From Pseudoalteromonas viridis (GTDB lineage Bacteria; Pseudomonadota; Gammaproteobacteria; Enterobacterales; Alteromonadaceae), in the NCBI RefSeq assembly GCF_017742995.1, contig NZ_CP072425.1, positions 2,666,001-2,730,000 of the forward strand: a stretch of DNA of 64,000 nucleotides, read 5' to 3'. The translations under genes and the position numbers were made by a program. Below the pieces are notes generated by a model. It ran no database searches and was not told where the DNA came from. It saw nothing but the letters and a program-made list of their open reading frames with translations. This document shows positions 10,750-20,162 of the stretch, piece by piece; the first letter of the stretch is position 1; the number at the start of each line of letters is the position of its first letter.

Positions 10750-11364
10750 TTATTTCTGAGTACTCAGTTGCGCTTTAATATCCAGCTGCTGATACATCTC
10801 TAAAATCGGCGCTTTACAAAAACAGTCGTCGTGATGATCATTGACCATGCCACAGGCCTGCATGTGGGCGTAGACTGTGGTGGGTCCCAGGAATTTAAAA
10901 CCTCGTTTTTTCAGATCTTTTGCGAACTGGGTGCTGATCTCTGTAGTGGCCTGATAATCCTGCGGGCTATGGATAGTGCTCACGATTGGCTCAAAGTTAA
11001 CAAACTGCCACTGGTAGTAAGCAAAACTACCAAATTCTTGTTGTATCTCAATAAACCGCTTGGCGTTATTGATTGTGGCCTGAATTTTTAGCTTGTTACG
11101 GATGATCCCAGTGTTATCCATCAATTTAATGACATCCTCTTCTGTCATCGCTGCGACCTTATGTGGGTCAAATTGATGAAACGCCGCCCGGTAGTTGTCG
11201 CGCTTTTTCAAAATGGTGTACCAGCTCAGGCCTGCCTGTGCCGATTCCAGCGTAATAAATTCGAATAACTTAGTGTCTTCCAGTACGGGTTTTCCCCATT
11301 CCTCATCGTGATAGGCGACGTAATCAGGCTTACTTAAATCGACCCAGTGACAGCGTGTGGTCAT
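10750..11364 (-). CDS. tag: DNA-3-methyladenine glycosylase I
   Basis: The 204-residue protein matches the Tag family: TRCHWVD at the N-terminus and YHDEEWGKPV supply a cysteine and a histidine of the zinc snap, and MVNDHHDDCFC near the end supplies the second His/Cys pair. FEFITLESAQAGLSW carries the catalytic-pocket glutamate and tryptophan. Tag excises 3-methyladenine from alkylated DNA in base excision repair. It is not a flagellar gene; it is inserted on the opposite strand between flrA and flrB, interrupting the usual flrABC run. Confidence 0.93.
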   Translation of the reverse strand: MTTRCHWVDLSKPDYVAYHDEEWGKPVLEDTKLFEFITLESAQAGLSWYTILKKRDNYRAAFHQFDPHKVAAMTEEDVIKLMDNTGIIRNKLKIQATINNAKRFIEIQQEFGSFAYYQWQFVNFEPIVSTIHSPQDYQATTEISTQFAKDLKKRGFKFLGPTTVYAHMQACGMVNDHHDDCFCKAPILEMYQQLDIKAQLSTQK

Positions 11365-11496
11365 GATATTGTCCTTAATGTTGATGTTAGGTTGGCTTCA
11401 GTGTAGCGCATAATGAATGGCTGTACAAATAAACAGTGTCAAACTTTTGAAGGGTAATAAGGTATTATAATTCACTGAATTTATTGATAATTAAAG

Positions 11497-11514
11497 TTGG
11501 CATATCAATTGCTT
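11497..11514 (+). promoter_or_regulatory. Sigma-54 promoter of flrBC
   Basis: TTGGCATATCAATTGCTT has GG at 11499-11500 and GC at 11511-11512 with exactly ten bases between, matching the -24/-12 consensus TGGCAC-N5-TTGC. The GC lies 35 bases before the flrB start. It fits FlrA/RpoN activation of flrBC. Confidence 0.85.
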
Positions 11515-11547
11515 TATCACAGTATCTAAGTTTATGAGAGCAACATC

Positions 11548-12660
11548 ATGGCATTAGCAAAAGTGATCAATCCTCAATTTGTGCCAACCACTCAGTATAA
11601 CCCTTGTTTGTTACAAGAGGCGTACATGGGCGAGCTGAGCGATCTGCGCCAGCAGGCCAGCTGGTTGAGCCACCTGGTCGATACCATGCCAGCCGGTGTG
11701 GTGGTACTGGATGGTCAGGGCATGATAGCCAAGGCCAATCAGATAGCCATTGACATGCTGGGCGAGCCTCTGGAGGGAGAGAAGTGGTTCAGCATTATCC
11801 AGCGTTCTTTCTGTCCACAGCAGGACGATGGCCATGAAGTGTCTCTCAAAGACGGACGCCTGATCAAACTCGATATCACCGCTCTGACCCCGGAGCCCGG
11901 ACAGCTGATCCTGATGACGGACTTAACGGAAACAAGACGTCTGCAAGCGCGTGTTGCCCATATGCAGCGCCTCAGCGCGCTGGGTAAAATGGTCGCCTCA
12001 TTGGCGCACCAGGTGCGTACGCCTTTGTCTGCGGCCATGTTGTATGGCGCAAATCTGGGCAGCAGCAAGCTCCCCGCACAGTCACGGGACAAATTTCACA
12101 CTAAGCTGATGTCGCGTCTTAAAGATCTGGAAAACCAGGTCAATGACATGTTGTTGTTTGCCAAAAGTGGCGAGCAGCAGGTGATTGAGCGCGTTTCAAT
12201 GCAACAGCTTTTAAGCGAGGTCAAAGCCGGCGCAGATGCGATGGTATCACTGCATAAGGCTGAATTAACCGTGGTCTTGCCCGAGCCGGATATCGAAATT
12301 CTGGGCAATAAAACGGCGCTGGCCAGTGCCATTCAGAACCTGATCCACAACAGTGTGCAGCATATTGGCGCAGGCGCCAAAATAGAGATTTGTGCCAAAC
12401 GCGAGTCCGGCACAGATACTGTTCGTATCAGTGTGTCTGACAACGGTCCGGGTATTGACCTGAGTCAGGCAAGCAAATTATTCGAACCCTTTTATACGAC
12501 TAAATCTCAGGGCACAGGCCTGGGCTTAGCCGTGGTAAATTCCGTCGCCCATGCTCACAAAGGTCGGGTAGACGTCGACAACAATGAAAGCGGAGGCGCA
12601 TGTTTTAGCATGTTACTGCCCATTTCCAGCGAACATTCATCATTACAGGAGGCCGTATGA
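11548..12660 (+). CDS. flrB: Flagellar sensor histidine kinase FlrB (FleS)
   Basis: A 370-residue cytoplasmic histidine kinase without membrane helices. A PAS domain occupies about residues 40-130 (LVDTMPAGVVVLDGQGMIAKAN). The H-box ALGKMVASLAHQVRTPLSAA carries the phosphorylated histidine at about residue 154, then the N-box NLIHNSVQH, the G1 box DNGPGID, and G2 GTGLGLAVV. It phosphorylates FlrC. The stop overlaps the flrC start by 4 bases. A sigma-54 promoter precedes it. No periplasmic sensor is present, as is usual for FlrB/FleS, which reads an internal assembly signal. Confidence 0.93.
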   Translation: MALAKVINPQFVPTTQYNPCLLQEAYMGELSDLRQQASWLSHLVDTMPAGVVVLDGQGMIAKANQIAIDMLGEPLEGEKWFSIIQRSFCPQQDDGHEVSLKDGRLIKLDITALTPEPGQLILMTDLTETRRLQARVAHMQRLSALGKMVASLAHQVRTPLSAAMLYGANLGSSKLPAQSRDKFHTKLMSRLKDLENQVNDMLLFAKSGEQQVIERVSMQQLLSEVKAGADAMVSLHKAELTVVLPEPDIEILGNKTALASAIQNLIHNSVQHIGAGAKIEICAKRESGTDTVRISVSDNGPGIDLSQASKLFEPFYTTKSQGTGLGLAVVNSVAHAHKGRVDVDNNESGGACFSMLLPISSEHSSLQEAV

Positions 12661-14066
12661 GCAACAAGATTCTGGTTGTAGAAGACGACGCCGGGTTGCG
12701 CGAAGCACTGATTGACACCCTTGAAATGTCGGGGTTTGAGTGCGTCGAGGCAGATAGCGCTGAGCAGGCAGTCATATTGTTAAAAGAACAAGTATTTTCA
12801 CTGCTGGTCAGTGATGTACAAATGGGGGCCATGAGTGGCCTGGACTTGCTCAGAACGGTGAAGCTGAATTATCCCGAGCTGCCTGTGCTGATGATGACCG
12901 CCTATGCCACCATAGATGACGCAGTTGAAGCAATGCGACTCGGGGCCATTGATTACATGGCGAAACCTTTTGCACCCGAAGTCCTGCTTAACATGGTCAG
13001 CCGTTATATGCCTGAGAAAGAGAAAGAAACCGATGGCCCGGTTGTGGCAGACAGCAAAAGTCTTGAATTGCTTGAACTGGCCAAAAAAGTAGCTCGCTCT
13101 GATGCCAGTGTCATGGTGTTGGGCCCCAGTGGTTCAGGCAAAGAGGTACTGGCTCGTTATATTCACGACCGTTCAGAGCGCGCGGAACAGCCATTTGTGG
13201 CCATCAACTGTGCGGCTATCCCGGAAAATATGCTCGAAGCCACGCTGTTTGGTTATGAGAAGGGCGCTTTTACTGGCGCAATTGCCGCGTGTCCGGGTAA
13301 GTTTGAGCAGGCGCAAAAAGGCACCATTTTATTGGATGAGATCACTGAGATGGATCTGGGCCTGCAAGCAAAACTACTGCGGGTACTGCAAGAAAGAGAG
13401 GTAGAACGTCTTGGTGGTCGTAAAACCATTGAGCTAGATGTAAGAGTGCTGGCAACCAGTAACCGTGATCTCAAGGAGGCGGTGAAGGATGGTGTATTCC
13501 GGGAAGATCTGTATTACCGGCTCAATGTGTTTCCTTTGACCTGGCTGCCGCTGGCAGAACGCAGTGGTGATGTAGTACCACTGGCACAGCACCTGTTACA
13601 GCGCCATTGTGACAAAGCCGGAAAATTGACACCTACGCTCTCGCAGTGTGCCAAAGACAAGCTACTTAGCCATGCCTGGCCTGGTAATGTCAGAGAATTA
13701 GACAACGTGGTTCAGCGAGCGCTGATCCTGCAGCAGGGAACATGCATTACTGCTGATGATATTTTTATAGAGAATTTTGCGCCCGTTGTAAGCGCCAAAG
13801 TGCAGCAGCCCGCGGAGCAATCGATGGTGTTCTCTGCGCCCGAAGCAGAATCCGTTAGTCAGGCTGATATCAATACAGCTGAGGATGCCGAAGGCTTGAA
13901 CTATAAAGAAGAGTTGCAGGACAAAGAGCACCAGATCATCCTGGATACGTTGAGCCGTTGCAACGGTAAGCGCAAGGATGTGGCTGAATTGCTGGGGATC
14001 AGTCCAAGAACACTCAGATATAAGCTGGCCAGAATGCGCGATTTGGGGCTACCCGTGCCAGCGTAA
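12657..14066 (+). CDS. flrC: Flagellar response regulator FlrC (FleR), sigma-54 activator
   Basis: A 469-residue NtrC-type regulator. The receiver domain begins ILVVEDDAG and the phosphoacceptor is the aspartate of LLVSDVQMG at about residue 53. The AAA+ domain has Walker A GPSGSGKE near 156, GAFTGA near 203 and LLDEITEMD as Walker B. The C-terminal KRKDVAELLGISPRTLRYKLARM is a Fis-type helix-turn-helix. Phosphorylated FlrC activates the later sigma-54 flagellar promoters. It is coupled to flrB by a 4-base overlap and ends at a clear terminator. Confidence 0.94.
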   Translation: MSNKILVVEDDAGLREALIDTLEMSGFECVEADSAEQAVILLKEQVFSLLVSDVQMGAMSGLDLLRTVKLNYPELPVLMMTAYATIDDAVEAMRLGAIDYMAKPFAPEVLLNMVSRYMPEKEKETDGPVVADSKSLELLELAKKVARSDASVMVLGPSGSGKEVLARYIHDRSERAEQPFVAINCAAIPENMLEATLFGYEKGAFTGAIAACPGKFEQAQKGTILLDEITEMDLGLQAKLLRVLQEREVERLGGRKTIELDVRVLATSNRDLKEAVKDGVFREDLYYRLNVFPLTWLPLAERSGDVVPLAQHLLQRHCDKAGKLTPTLSQCAKDKLLSHAWPGNVRELDNVVQRALILQQGTCITADDIFIENFAPVVSAKVQQPAEQSMVFSAPEAESVSQADINTAEDAEGLNYKEELQDKEHQIILDTLSRCNGKRKDVAELLGISPRTLRYKLARMRDLGLPVPA

Positions 14067-14081
14067 ACCGCAAACCATTCT

Positions 14082-14110
14082 ATCCGGGCAATCATTGCCC
14101 GGATCTTTTC
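14082..14110 (+). terminator. Rho-independent terminator after flrC
   Basis: ATCCGGGCAA (14082-14091) and TTGCCCGGAT (14095-14104) pair perfectly around loop TCA and are followed by CTTTTC. It ends the flrBC unit before the fliE promoter. Confidence 0.85.
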
Positions 14111-14194
14111 GAACCTTGTGATACAATTTATCACCGTCAAAAATCCGACCCGCCGAAAACCAGATTAAGTGCATGAATATAAAGTGATTTATTT

Positions 14195-14212
14195 TTGGCA
14201 TGCTTTGTGCTT
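14195..14212 (+). promoter_or_regulatory. Sigma-54 promoter of the fliE operon
   Basis: TTGGCATGCTTTGTGCTT has GG at 14197-14198 and GC at 14209-14210 with ten bases between. The GC is 40 bases before the fliE start. It lies inside the open frame upstream of fliE, which argues for the shorter fliE start. Confidence 0.87.
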
Positions 14213-14250
14213 TATTCAGGTTATGTATAACTCACAAAGTGAGCCAGACC

Positions 14251-14592
14251 ATGAAAATTCAATCTACCGGACTTTACCAGGAAATGCAGGCCATGGCCTC
14301 AGAAGCTACTCGCGTCAAACCTCAGGACCCGAATAAGCTACCTGTTCAGGTAACGGCTGCAACATCTAGTGCCCAGTTTGGCGATTTACTCAGCGATGCA
14401 CTTAATACGGTTGCTGGATTACAGCGCGATGCCAAAGAAAAGGTGACTGCTGTTGAAATGGGCGACCGCAGTGTCTCTCTGGCAGAAGCGATGATTGCCA
14501 GAAACAAAGCGTCAGTTGCTTTTGATGCAACCATGAATGTCAGAAATAAGCTGGTAGAAGCTTACAAAGACATCATGAGCATGCCGGTATAA
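14251..14592 (+). CDS. fliE: Flagellar hook-basal body protein FliE
   Basis: The 113-residue protein begins MKIQSTGLYQEMQAMASEA and ends with the conserved FliE region FDATMNVRNKLVEAYKDIMSMPV. FliE joins the MS ring to the proximal rod and is exported by the flagellar type III system. The start at 14251 is chosen because it lies downstream of the sigma-54 promoter and matches the family; the frame is open upstream to 14200 but would include the promoter. First gene of the fliEFGHIJ run. Confidence 0.93.
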   Translation: MKIQSTGLYQEMQAMASEATRVKPQDPNKLPVQVTAATSSAQFGDLLSDALNTVAGLQRDAKEKVTAVEMGDRSVSLAEAMIARNKASVAFDATMNVRNKLVEAYKDIMSMPV

Positions 14593-14615
14593 ACAGAGCT
14601 TAGTGGAGAGTAATC

Positions 14616-16334
14616 GTGGCTAACAATCAATCAACCGATCTGGCACTTGCTGATGGACAAACCGTTCCCGGTGCAGGTGGCGATGCAGATACGCAACAAG
14701 AGCAAAAATCTGGCTACTTTAGTGCTTTGAGCGGTGTTGATATGCTCCGCCAGGTTACTTTGGTTATCGCACTGGCCATTTGTCTGGCAATCGCGATTTT
14801 TATCATTATCTGGGCCCGTCAGCCCGATATGCGCCCGCTAGGCCAATACCCGACTGAAGAGCTGGTTCAGACGCTGGACTTTCTCGATGCCCAGAAAATC
14901 GAATACGAATTGGATGGTAATACCATCATGGTTGCAGAAACTGATTATCAGGACATCAAGCTAAGAATGGCACGCGACGGGTTCAGTCAGGCGCCCAGCA
15001 GTGGTACCGATATTCTGATGCAGGATATGGGCTTTGGCGTGAGTCAGCGACTAGAGCGTGAGCGTCTCAAGCACAGCCGTGAACAACAGCTGGCCCGCAC
15101 CATTGAAGAACTGCAAGACATTAACCGTGCTAAGGTATTACTTGCTATTCCCAAAGAAAACGTCTTTGCACGCCGTGAGAAACAGCCTTCAGCGACAGTG
15201 GTGGTTACCTTAAAGCGCGGTCGTACACTGGACAGCGAAGAAGTGGACTCCATCGTTGATATCGTTGCTTCTGCTGTGCAGGGGTTGACCCCGGCACGCG
15301 TCACGGTAACGGATCAGAATGGCCGCTTACTTAACTCCGGCTCTCAGGATTCGCTGGCCGCGCGCTCTCGCAAAGAATATGAAATTGAGCGTAAGCGCGA
15401 GCAGGAATACCTGGAAAAAATCGACAGCATCATGATCCCCGTGGTAGGACTGGGTAAGTACACTGCGCAGGTTGACCTGACGATGGACTTCAGTGCAGTA
15501 GAAGAAACCCAGAAACGCTTTAATCCGGACTTACCAGCGGTGCGCAGTGAAACCACCTTTGAAGAAAATAATGTCGGTGGTCTGGCTGTGGGTATCCCTG
15601 GGGCGCTAACAAACCAGCCGCCGGTGAACTCCAACATTCCGGAAGTGGCAGGCCAGGGTAATGGCACGGGCACTACGCCGTCACGTATCCATAAAGAAGC
15701 CACACGTAACTATGAGCTGGATACCACCATTTCACATAAGCGTCAGCAAACCGGCGTGATCCGTCGCATCAGTGTCTCGGTCGCGGTGGATTATATGAAC
15801 AAACCGGATGCCGAGGGTAATATGGTGATGACACCACGCTCTCAGGAAGAGCTGAACAACATTCGTCGCTTGCTGCAGGGCGGTGTTGGCTTCGACATGC
15901 AACGTGGTGATGCGCTGGAAGTAGTGACAGTGCCATTTGTTCGCGAAAACATCCTAGAAGAAGGCGACCTGCCGCTGTGGGAGCAGGAATGGTTTATGAA
16001 AACCATCCGTCTGGTGATGGGGGCCCTGGTTATCATCGTACTGATACTGGCAGTTGTCAGACCTATGCTGAAACGTCTGATTTACCCAGAAGATACGCTT
16101 GAAGAATATGATGAAGATGCACTAACCTCAGGGGTAGACCTTGGCGACAGCACTTTAGATATGCTAAACAATGACTTTGATGAATCAGCAGTTGGCTTCT
16201 CTTCCGATGGTACATTACAATTGCCAGACTTACATGGTGACGAAGACTTGCTTAAAGCGGTTCGTGCACTGGTTGCCAATGAGCCAGAGCTGTCTTCTCA
16301 AGTAGTTAAAGCATGGTTAACTGAAGATGAGTGA
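14616..16334 (+). CDS. fliF: Flagellar MS-ring protein FliF
   Basis: A 572-residue protein of typical FliF length starting with GTG. A first membrane helix lies at about residues 47-67 (QVTLVIALAICLAIAIFIII) and a second near 465-485 (LVMGALVIIVLILAVV). Between them are the ring-building motifs, including GVSQRLERERLKHSREQQLARTI and SATVVVTLKRGRTL. The C-terminal cytoplasmic tail binds FliG. FliF forms the MS ring in the inner membrane. The 3' end overlaps fliG by 8 bases. Confidence 0.95.
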   Translation: MANNQSTDLALADGQTVPGAGGDADTQQEQKSGYFSALSGVDMLRQVTLVIALAICLAIAIFIIIWARQPDMRPLGQYPTEELVQTLDFLDAQKIEYELDGNTIMVAETDYQDIKLRMARDGFSQAPSSGTDILMQDMGFGVSQRLERERLKHSREQQLARTIEELQDINRAKVLLAIPKENVFARREKQPSATVVVTLKRGRTLDSEEVDSIVDIVASAVQGLTPARVTVTDQNGRLLNSGSQDSLAARSRKEYEIERKREQEYLEKIDSIMIPVVGLGKYTAQVDLTMDFSAVEETQKRFNPDLPAVRSETTFEENNVGGLAVGIPGALTNQPPVNSNIPEVAGQGNGTGTTPSRIHKEATRNYELDTTISHKRQQTGVIRRISVSVAVDYMNKPDAEGNMVMTPRSQEELNNIRRLLQGGVGFDMQRGDALEVVTVPFVRENILEEGDLPLWEQEWFMKTIRLVMGALVIIVLILAVVRPMLKRLIYPEDTLEEYDEDALTSGVDLGDSTLDMLNNDFDESAVGFSSDGTLQLPDLHGDEDLLKAVRALVANEPELSSQVVKAWLTEDE

Positions 16335-17367
16335 TGAAGAACAAAAACAACTGCCGCCGGCATTTGACGTAGACAAACTGGATGGGGTCGACAAAGCCGC
16401 CATCCTGCTACTGAGCCTGACGGAAGAAGACGCCGCCCAGATATTGAAGCATCTGGAACCCAAGCAGGTGCAAAAAGTGGGTATGGCGATGGCGGCACTC
16501 GATGACTTATCGCAGGCCAAAATCAGCGCGGTGCACAACCTGTTTATCGAGCAGATCCAAAGCTTCAGTACCATCGGCTTCCAGTCAGAGGACTTCATTA
16601 AGAAGGCACTGACGGCGGCACTGGGTGAAGACAAAGCAGCCAGCCTGATCGACCAGATTGTGATGGGCTCAGGTGCTAAAGGCCTGGACTCATTGAAATG
16701 GATGGACTCCAAGCAGGTGGCTAACATCATCCGTAACGAGCACCCGCAGATCCAGACAATCGTATTATCCTATCTGGAGCCGGAGCAATCGGCTGAGATA
16801 CTTGCTCAGTTCCCCGAGAAGGTTCGCTTAGACCTGACAATGCGTATCGCCAACCTTGAAGAAGTACAACCCGCGGCACTGCAAGAGCTGAACGAAATCA
16901 TGGAGAAACAGTTTGCCGGTCAAGCAGGTGCACAGGCTGCGAAAATGGGTGGCCTGAAAGCCGCTGCGGACATTATGAACTATCTGGATACTAACATCGA
17001 AGGTCAGCTGATGGACTCTATCCGTGAACATGATGAAGAAATGTCGCAGCAAATTCAGGATCTGATGTTTGTCTTTGAAAATCTTATGGATGTTGAAGAT
17101 AGAGGTATTCAGGCGATTCTACGTGAAGTACAGCAGGATGTATTGATGAAGGCCATCAAAGGTGCCGATGACTCTCTGAAAGAGAAGATCATGAAGAACA
17201 TGTCCAAGCGTGCCGCTGAAATGATGGCCGATGATCTGGAAGCTATGCCGCCAGTCAGGATCAGTGAAGTTGAAGCCGCGCAGAAAGAGATCCTGGCCAC
17301 AGCCAGACGTCTTGCCGACTCGGGTGAAATCATGCTCGGTGGTGGTGGTGGTGAGGAGTTCCTGTAA
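16327..17367 (+). CDS. fliG: Flagellar motor switch protein FliG
   Basis: The 346-residue protein carries the FliG EHPQ motif region (NIIRNEHPQIQTIVLSYLEPEQSAEIL), the C-terminal torque helix region IQAILREVQQDVLMKAIKGADDSLKEKIMKNMSKRAAEMMADDLE with its alternating charges, and the GG-rich end common in marine gammaproteobacteria. FliG sits between the MS ring and FliM and contacts the stator. It overlaps fliF and is 3 bases from fliH. Confidence 0.96.
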   Translation: MSDEEQKQLPPAFDVDKLDGVDKAAILLLSLTEEDAAQILKHLEPKQVQKVGMAMAALDDLSQAKISAVHNLFIEQIQSFSTIGFQSEDFIKKALTAALGEDKAASLIDQIVMGSGAKGLDSLKWMDSKQVANIIRNEHPQIQTIVLSYLEPEQSAEILAQFPEKVRLDLTMRIANLEEVQPAALQELNEIMEKQFAGQAGAQAAKMGGLKAAADIMNYLDTNIEGQLMDSIREHDEEMSQQIQDLMFVFENLMDVEDRGIQAILREVQQDVLMKAIKGADDSLKEKIMKNMSKRAAEMMADDLEAMPPVRISEVEAAQKEILATARRLADSGEIMLGGGGGEEFL

Positions 17368-17370
17368 GCC

Positions 17371-18186
17371 ATGGCTGAGAAAAAGTTATATCGTGGTAAA
17401 CCAGTGAGCTCCGACGCCTTGGACGAACTGTTAGAAAACTGGCCCATCCCGGACGTGACGGAGGACCTAAGCAAGTACTCCGGGCGTTCAACGGCAATGG
17501 GGACGCCTCTTGAGGAGGTTTATCAGCAAAAAGTCAAACATACCGAACCTGAGCCAGAAGAAGAAGCCGTACCAACACTGACACTTGAAGAGCTCGAGCA
17601 GATCAGGCAAGACGCTTATGAAGAAGGCCTCAAGCAGGGTCATGAACAGGGCTATATCGAGGGGTTTGACAAAGGCGTCAGTGAAGGTAAAGAAGCTGGG
17701 TACAAAGAAGGCGTCACGCTTGGTAAAGAACAGGGCATAGAAGAAGCAAAGCCGCTGATTGAAGAGCGATTGCAGTCATTGTCTGCGTTACTGGATGCCA
17801 CCCAAAACCCCCTGCGTCAGATAGATGAAGCCGCTGAAAAGCAATTATTGCAACTTGTCAATTTATTGGCAGAGCAAGTGATTTTTGAGCAGGTTAAGAC
17901 GCGCCCGGAACTGATTTTACAGGCGCTGAAGAAAGGGATTGACGCTTTACCTTTGCACGATACGCAGATGCGGATCAATTTACACCCCGATGACCTGGCG
18001 CTGGTCAAAGAAGCGTATGGCGAAGAAACCATTGCTGAGCAGCACTGGCAGCTCGTGCCTGAACCAACCCTGGAACGCGGTGGCTGCCAGATCAGAACGC
18101 CCGAGTCGTCCATCGACTTAAGCATTAAAAACCGCATCAGTGAAGTGCTTGGCAGCTTTTTACAGGGTAGCGGCGTAGACACCTGA
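17371..18186 (+). CDS. fliH: Flagellar assembly protein FliH
   Basis: A 271-residue protein with the FliH layout: an acidic, proline-rich N-terminus, then a run of glycine-spaced repeats (YEEGLKQGHEQGYIEGFDKG, VSEGKEAGYKEGVTLGKEQG; the GxxxG repeat helix), then a C-terminal domain with NLAEQVIFEQ-like sequence. FliH forms the peripheral stalk of the FliI export ATPase and recruits it to the C ring. It lies 3 bases after fliG. The gap to fliI contains a promoter, so the fliE unit may end here functionally or read through. Confidence 0.92.
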   Translation: MAEKKLYRGKPVSSDALDELLENWPIPDVTEDLSKYSGRSTAMGTPLEEVYQQKVKHTEPEPEEEAVPTLTLEELEQIRQDAYEEGLKQGHEQGYIEGFDKGVSEGKEAGYKEGVTLGKEQGIEEAKPLIEERLQSLSALLDATQNPLRQIDEAAEKQLLQLVNLLAEQVIFEQVKTRPELILQALKKGIDALPLHDTQMRINLHPDDLALVKEAYGEETIAEQHWQLVPEPTLERGGCQIRTPESSIDLSIKNRISEVLGSFLQGSGVDT

Positions 18187-18236
18187 GCCACACCATAGTG
18201 CGGTGTAGCTATCCGAGCATCGCACTAAACTAAATG

Positions 18237-18254
18237 TTGGTTAGCTTTTTGCAT
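18237..18254 (+). promoter_or_regulatory. Sigma-54 promoter before fliI
   Basis: TTGGTTAGCTTTTTGCAT has GG at 18239-18240 and GC at 18251-18252 with exactly ten bases between; the TTTTTGCA part is a strong -12 element. The GC is 36 bases before the fliI start, the same spacing as for flrB, fliE and flhA. It lies in a 102-base gap inside a run of otherwise near-contiguous genes. Confidence 0.8.
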
Positions 18255-18288
18255 GAGTGAGTTATCTGAATTTTTTCACCGATAGCAA

Positions 18289-19632
18289 ATGACCGTATCC
18301 AGTTCGACACAACCGCCCCTGGCTGAACGCCTGCAAAAATTTCAAAAACATATCCAGCCTTATGGCGTCGCTGTTGCGGGCAGCCTGACTCGGGTAGTCG
18401 GCCTTACGCTTGAAGCAAGGGGGCTCAATGCCCCTGTCGGCAGTCAGTGTAAGATCGAAACTATCCGGGGATTTGTCGATGCCGAAGTCATCGGATTTAA
18501 CCAGGATACCCTCTATCTGATGCCCAATGATCATATTTCCGGTGTTCTGCCGGGTGCCCGCGTGATCCCTCAGATCAAAGAGGCTGGCTTGCCGGTAGGG
18601 ATGAGCCTGTTAGGTCGAGTGGTAGATGGGCTGGGTCGTCCGCTGGATGGCCTCGGACCAATTGAAGCAGAGACCCATCTCAAATTTGCTCAGGCAGCCA
18701 TAAATCCGCTGGCCAGACGCCCAATCAAAGAGCCGATGGATGTTGGAGTACGTGCCATTAACTCCATTGTCACTGTCGGTCAGGGGCAGCGGATGGGCCT
18801 GTTTGCAGGTAGTGGTGTGGGTAAGTCTGTGTTGCTTGGGATGATGACACGTGGCAGTGAAGCGGATGTGATTGTGGTCGGTCTGGTCGGTGAGCGGGGC
18901 CGGGAAGTAAAAGAATTCATAGATGAGATCCTGGGGGTGGAAGGGCGGCGACGCTCTGTTGTGGTCGCGGCACCGGCTGATGCATCGCCGCTGATGCGCC
19001 TCAAGGGTTGCGAAAGTGCAGTAACCATTGCGGAATACTTTCGCGATCAAGGGCTGAACGTCCTGTTGCTGCTCGACTCGGTGACTCGTTACGCTATGGC
19101 TCAGCGGGAAATCGCCCTGGCAGTGGGTGAGCCACCGGCCACCAAAGGGTATCCGCCTTCTGTATTTGCTAAGTTGCCGGCGCTGGTGGAGCGCGCAGGT
19201 AACGGTGGCGAGGGCCAGGGCTCAATCACGGCTTTCTTCACGGTACTGAGTGAGGGGGATGACATGCAGGACCCCATTGCCGATTCTGCCCGGGCTATCC
19301 TCGACGGGCACATCGTGCTGTCAAGGGACTTAGCTGACAGCGGCCACTATCCGGCCATTGACATTGAAAAATCGATTTCGCGGGTGATGCCGCAGGTGGT
19401 ATCTGAGAGCCATATGCAACAAGCTCGGGTACTTAAGCAGGTTTATTCTATGTACCAGCAAAATAAAGACATGATCACTTTAGGGGCTTATCAGCAGGGC
19501 AGCGATCCTATGCTGGATCAGGCCATCAACATGATGCCAAACATCAATGCCTTTTTGCAGCAGGGAATGAAAGATGTACTGCATTATGACGAATGTCTGC
19601 AAGGTCTGGCACAACTTCTGGGACAAGGCTAA
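18289..19632 (+). CDS. fliI: Flagellum-specific export ATPase FliI
   Basis: A 447-residue F1-beta-like ATPase. Walker A is [16 protein letters not shown] near residue 170 and Walker B is [43 protein letters not shown] is the family signature. FliI hexamers energise early substrate loading for the flagellar type III exporter. The stop codon overlaps the fliJ start by one base (TAATG). Confidence 0.96.
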   Translation: MTVSSSTQPPLAERLQKFQKHIQPYGVAVAGSLTRVVGLTLEARGLNAPVGSQCKIETIRGFVDAEVIGFNQDTLYLMPNDHISGVLPGARVIPQIKEAGLPVGMSLLGRVVDGLGRPLDGLGPIEAETHLKFAQAAINPLARRPIKEPMDVGVRAINSIVTVGQGQRMGLFAGSGVGKSVLLGMMTRGSEADVIVVGLVGERGREVKEFIDEILGVEGRRRSVVVAAPADASPLMRLKGCESAVTIAEYFRDQGLNVLLLLDSVTRYAMAQREIALAVGEPPATKGYPPSVFAKLPALVERAGNGGEGQGSITAFFTVLSEGDDMQDPIADSARAILDGHIVLSRDLADSGHYPAIDIEKSISRVMPQVVSESHMQQARVLKQVYSMYQQNKDMITLGAYQQGSDPMLDQAINMMPNINAFLQQGMKDVLHYDECLQGLAQLLGQG

Positions 19633-20078
19633 TGGCAAAGAACAAACTCGATTTGCTGTACAAATTGGAAAGCGAAAAAGAAGAAAAACTGCGCCTTAAC
19701 TTTATTCAGGCAGAGCAGAATTTTCATGCCAACCAACAAAAGCTCAATGGTTTGAATGATTTTCGCCTTGAGTATAGTCAGCAGCTGCATCAAAAAGCTC
19801 TGCAAGGTTTATCGAGCGCAGGGTTTGGTCAGTACCATGCCTTTATTAATAAAATTGAGCAGGCTATCACGCAGCAGGCGAGTACAGTGGCAACGGCTAA
19901 GCGCGTGGTCGATCAGCGCCGTAAGTTATGGCTGGAGCAACAAGTTAAGGCCAAAGCAATTGCCAAGCTGATAGAGAAAAAAGCACTGGAGCAACAGCAC
20001 AAGCTGGCCAAAGCCGAGCAGAAGATGCTGGACGAGTTTGCCACCAATATCTTTATGCGGCGCAAGCAAGCACAATAA
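19632..20078 (+). CDS. fliJ: Flagellar export protein FliJ
   Basis: A 148-residue, highly charged, nearly all-helical protein starting [20 protein letters not shown], typical for FliJ coiled-coil proteins that insert into the FliI hexamer and escort chaperones. The start ATG shares its A with the fliI stop; the frame is open further upstream but that part overlaps fliI. Last gene of the fliI-fliJ pair. Confidence 0.9.
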   Translation: MAKNKLDLLYKLESEKEEKLRLNFIQAEQNFHANQQKLNGLNDFRLEYSQQLHQKALQGLSSAGFGQYHAFINKIEQAITQQASTVATAKRVVDQRRKLWLEQQVKAKAIAKLIEKKALEQQHKLAKAEQKMLDEFATNIFMRRKQAQ

Positions 20079-20096
20079 GTGGCCTGTTTTTTGCAA
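20079..20096 (+). promoter_or_regulatory. Sigma-54 promoter before fliK
   Basis: GTGGCCTGTTTTTTGCAA has GG at 20081-20082 and GC at 20093-20094 with ten bases between and the strong TTTTTTGCA -12 part. It overlaps the end of fliJ and lies 68 bases before fliK. A small stem GTTAGC/GCTAAC follows in the leader. Confidence 0.8.
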
Positions 20097-20162
20097 AATC
20101 AACCCTGTAAATCAATTTAATCCGGTTAGCGGCGCTAACTTGCCGCATATGAAGGTGACAGT

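Noticed and set aside
14200..14250. N-terminal extension of FliE
   Set aside because: It would include part of the sigma-54 promoter, and FliE proteins start at the MKIQ-type position.
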